Assembly (NCBI RefSeq): GCF_000179615.1
Contig: NZ_AEDD01000010.1
Coordinates: 1-64,000 of the forward strand
Length of the DNA: 64,000 bases
Direction: 5' to 3'
Origin: Paenibacillus curdlanolyticus YK9
GTDB taxonomy: Bacteria > Bacillota > Bacilli > Paenibacillales > Paenibacillaceae
Positions 61,922 to 64,000 of this stretch are shown in pieces (within the stretch, counting starts at the first letter, position 1; every line of letters starts with the position of its first letter). Below the pieces are notes generated by a model, which saw only the letters and a list, made by a program, of their open reading frames with translations, was not told the origin of the DNA and did not search any database. Position numbers and translations under genes: made by a program.

Positions 61922-63208
61922 CTATTTTTTGATCACGTTAAAGTTGTCTTCAATCAGCAGCCAGTTTTGCGGGAAGCTCAGCCCCAGCTTCCAGTAGCTG
62001 ATGCCCCGCAGCCCCAGCTCCTTAAGAAGATCGAATTTGGCCTGAATCGAACGCGCATCCTCGAACCAGACCACATGCTCCTTCTTATTATCGTCCCAAT
62101 AATTGAAATGTGGGGCCTGCGCTTGCTCGTCGTACAAAATCGCTGCATTGCGCTGGCGAGCGAGGGCAATCGCCTGCTGGGGACTGAGCGCTCGGGCATA
62201 AGCCCCTCCCGGGACAAAGGGCAGCGTCCAGTCGTAGCCGTATAAGTTTTGGCCCATCATGATCTTGGAGGCTGGAATTTCCGTTAACGCATATTCCAAT
62301 ACATTTCGCACCGGTCCAATCGGCGATACCGGCATCGGCGGACCGCCGCTGTAACCCCATTCGTAGGTCATGATGACAACGAAATCGACGATTTGCCCAT
62401 GCGTCTTGTAATCGTGCGCCGTGTACCATTCCCCCGCCTGCGTCGCGCTCGTCTTGGGCGCCAGCGCCGTTGAGATCAATAGCCCTTCCTGATGAATACG
62501 GGCAGCCGCCTTGCGCAGGAATTGATTATACGCTTCCCGGTCCACAGGTCGCAGATGCTCCAGGTCAAAATGAATGTCTCGAAAGCCCAACTGTCTCGCC
62601 GTTCGAATGACGTTATCCAGCAGCCGATTCTGCACCTGCTCATCATTCAGAATAATCCGTCCCAGCTCCGCGCTGAACTGGCCGTTCTCCAGATTCGTCA
62701 CAACCATCATGAGCACCGCGCGATTCCTTCTCGCGATCTCGGCAAGCCCATTCAACGCAGGCGGCGTCAACGTGCCGTCCCGGTTAATGCGGAAGCTGAA
62801 CGGCGCCAGGTACGTCAAATGCGGCGCCGCTTCGCGGGACGCATTCAGCAAGGGCCGCGCAACGCTATTGCCCCGCGGCTCCACATAAGCATTAATTTCC
62901 GCGGCGCGGCGCGGCCTCGGCGGGATGTATAGGCGCGTCCCGACAGCTAACGGATCGGTTAACGAAATGCGATTCACATCCGCCAGCGTTTGAGCAGTCG
63001 TTCCGTACCGCCGGGCTATACTCATCAGCGTATCGCCCGAACGTACCCAATAATACGTACCGACAATGGGAATGACCAGCGTCTGCCCGACAACCAATGT
63101 GTCATTAGGTGAAATCTCATTCGCTTCCGTTATCGCATCTATTGGAACCCCATACTCCTGAGACAATTCATAAAGCGATTGACCGGGCCGAATCACATGA
63201 ATTTGCAT
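61922..63208 (-). CDS. LysM-GH18 glycosidase, SleL/YaaH-like spore cortex-lytic type
   Basis: The protein has about 428 residues: two LysM peptidoglycan-binding domains (about 2-46 and 51-97), then a GH18 TIM barrel. The catalytic motif reads DIHFDLE, matching the DxxDxDxE core with Glu as the acid, and MTYEWGYSGGPPMPV and YWKLGL are typical of YaaH/SleL. These enzymes cleave muramic-lactam-containing cortex fragments during germination. There is no signal peptide, as in SleL. The ATG at 63208 has GGAGGAGG upstream. It complements the germination operon elsewhere in the window. Confidence 0.92.
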   Translation of the reverse strand: MQIHVIRPGQSLYELSQEYGVPIDAITEANEISPNDTLVVGQTLVIPIVGTYYWVRSGDTLMSIARRYGTTAQTLADVNRISLTDPLAVGTRLYIPPRPRRAAEINAYVEPRGNSVARPLLNASREAAPHLTYLAPFSFRINRDGTLTPPALNGLAEIARRNRAVLMMVVTNLENGQFSAELGRIILNDEQVQNRLLDNVIRTARQLGFRDIHFDLEHLRPVDREAYNQFLRKAAARIHQEGLLISTALAPKTSATQAGEWYTAHDYKTHGQIVDFVVIMTYEWGYSGGPPMPVSPIGPVRNVLEYALTEIPASKIMMGQNLYGYDWTLPFVPGGAYARALSPQQAIALARQRNAAILYDEQAQAPHFNYWDDNKKEHVVWFEDARSIQAKFDLLKELGLRGISYWKLGLSFPQNWLLIEDNFNVIKK

Positions 63209-63295
63209 GACAGCCTCCTCCGCTCGGAGCAACCTCGAATTTCTGGCATCTATAGACAGTATTCAGAGCCAGCCGAATTATGCATAACGAGAAAA

Positions 63296-63315
63296 AGGCG
63301 CCCGCGTGGGCGCCT
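63296..63315 (-). terminator. Terminator after the short gene at 63346
   Basis: AGGCGCCC and GGGCGCCT form an 8-bp GC stem around GCGT. The T run on the minus-strand exit is TTTTTC. Confidence 0.75.
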
Positions 63316-63345
63316 CTTCACAATCTGCTCGGCTAATTGCCGCTT

Positions 63346-63534
63346 TTATCTGCTTGTCGTTACTAATTTATCTGCCAGCTCCACGCTCTTGAGCTGCTTC
63401 ATCTCATTCACATGAATATCACTCTTGATCCGATCGGTAATTTCCAGTAGAATCGATTCCGTTTCTTCGCTTGTAAACGAATATGCCGTGCTTGGAAACG
63501 CCTCGCTTGCGAAACTCATCGTTTTGCTTCTCAT
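63346..63534 (-). CDS. Short protein of unknown function
   Basis: The protein has 62 residues from the preferred ATG at 63534, nine bases after AGGAGG; an ATG two codons earlier is too near the site. It is polar, with a Ser/Thr/Phe-rich start (MSFASEAFPSTAYSFTSEE) and a helical charged part (ILLEITDRIKSDIHVNEM). I do not recognise it. It directly follows the incomplete gene upstream, whose stop codon overlaps its ribosome binding region, so the two are co-transcribed and probably coupled. Confidence 0.65.
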   Translation of the reverse strand: MRSKTMSFASEAFPSTAYSFTSEETESILLEITDRIKSDIHVNEMKQLKSVELADKLVTTSR

Positions 63535-63536
63535 GT

Positions 63537-64000
63537 TCATATTCCTCCTGCGGAAAGGTTATTTTCATACAAAGGATATGCAATCGGCAAAGTATAGTGT
63601 GATAGCATCTGAACTAGCTTTTCAAGCGGCTCGTTTGGTCGTCTCCAAGCGAAGAATCCGGGATAATGGATGGAAATCAAGCTTTCTAATCCAGAATACG
63701 TCGAAGCTGTCGCATCAAGAACAATTTCACCAAGCACTCTCTTATTCATGTATTCATCCTGCAAAGAAATCTCCGCGACCCAAATAAACTTGGGCATTGG
63801 CAACTGAGAATAAACCATTGCAATCGGCTTATCAATTCGTTCATTCACGTAATTCAGCGATCTGAATCGTTTGAACTGTCGGGATGAGGTGAGGAATAAT
63901 CGGATAACCATAGGATTGCTCTCGCCATATCTATGAATACCTTCGACTTTACCCGAGTCGATAAGGTCATTTAATTGGTTTAAGGCATTGACTACGCCCA
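63537..64000 (-). CDS. Unidentified protein, start beyond the window
   Basis: The frame is open from the right edge (reading GVVNALNQLNDLIDSGKVEG) to the stop at 63537, giving 153 visible residues with no start codon needed inside the window. The C-terminal part has segments IAMVYSQLPMPKFIWVAEISL and GEIVLDATASTYSGLESLISIHYP. No membrane segment or known motif is recognised. It shares a unit with the short gene downstream. Composition is more AT-rich than most of the window. Confidence 0.65.
   Translation of the reverse strand, partial: GVVNALNQLNDLIDSGKVEGIHRYGESNPMVIRLFLTSSRQFKRFRSLNYVNERIDKPIAMVYSQLPMPKFIWVAEISLQDEYMNKRVLGEIVLDATASTYSGLESLISIHYPGFFAWRRPNEPLEKLVQMLSHYTLPIAYPLYENNLSAGGI

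Overview
The window looks like a chromosomal segment of a Gram-positive, endospore-forming member of the Paenibacillaceae (Paenibacillus-like). The evidence is a gerA-type germination operon, two S-layer-homology (SLH) surface proteins, large multimodular beta-1,3-glucanases, strong AGGAGG-type ribosome binding sites with frequent GTG/TTG starts, a cold-shock gene next to a YdjO-type zinc-ribbon gene, and a MhqR/MhqO/MhqD quinone-resistance cluster. No rRNA, tRNA or CRISPR array was seen.

Layout. 1-3.5 kb: a cut-off gene, a six-unit hairpin repeat array, a gamma-carbonic-anhydrase-like protein, a LacI regulator with a palindromic operator, and a patatin-like lipase. 3.7-9 kb: a secreted GH81 beta-1,3-glucanase with five discoidin/CBM32-like modules. 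9.3-11.9 kb: an aldo/keto reductase whose last 58 bp are repeated exactly 1.7 kb downstream, flanking an AT-rich insert with a secreted protein and a small membrane protein. 12-15.7 kb: an SLH protein with beta-helix and Ig/cadherin-like repeats. 16-21 kb: methyltransferase, serine acetyltransferase, ArsR-MFS pair, phosphatase, and a second six-unit hairpin array. 21-24 kb: the mhq-like cluster with two matching operators. 24-28 kb: the germination operon (A, C, small D-like, B). 28-31 kb: SDR, GMC oxidoreductase and ThuA-like protein. 31-33.2 kb: hflX preceded by a long leader holding a 12-codon leader peptide and an intrinsic terminator. 33.3-39.4 kb: an SLH-anchored GH16 glucanase. 40-43.5 kb: SDR, FAH hydrolase and IclR regulator, probably a sugar-acid pathway. 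43.7-53 kb: three chemoreceptors with small enzymes and a LysR regulator between them. 53-58 kb: coiled-coil protein, Ser/Thr kinase, small proteins, cold-shock gene, PadR system and an orphan acyl carrier protein. 58-64 kb: a beta-propeller protein, a 794-residue protein that fuses two isoprenoid-synthase-like domains, a LysM-GH18 spore-cortex-type hydrolase, and a gene cut by the right edge.

How it fits together. The GH81 and GH16 enzymes would degrade beta-1,3-glucan outside the cell or at its surface. The IclR-linked SDR and FAH enzymes are typical of downstream sugar-acid catabolism. The ger operon and LysM-GH18 enzyme serve spore germination. The mhq cluster handles quinone/electrophile stress.

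Most notable signals: (1) a putative antibiotic-responsive attenuator upstream of hflX; (2) a bacterial protein with two fused isoprenoid-synthase-like domains; (3) a gene-end duplication flanking an AT-rich cargo island; (4) two families of intergenic repeats with about 50-bp periodicity, each found at two loci with the same geometry.
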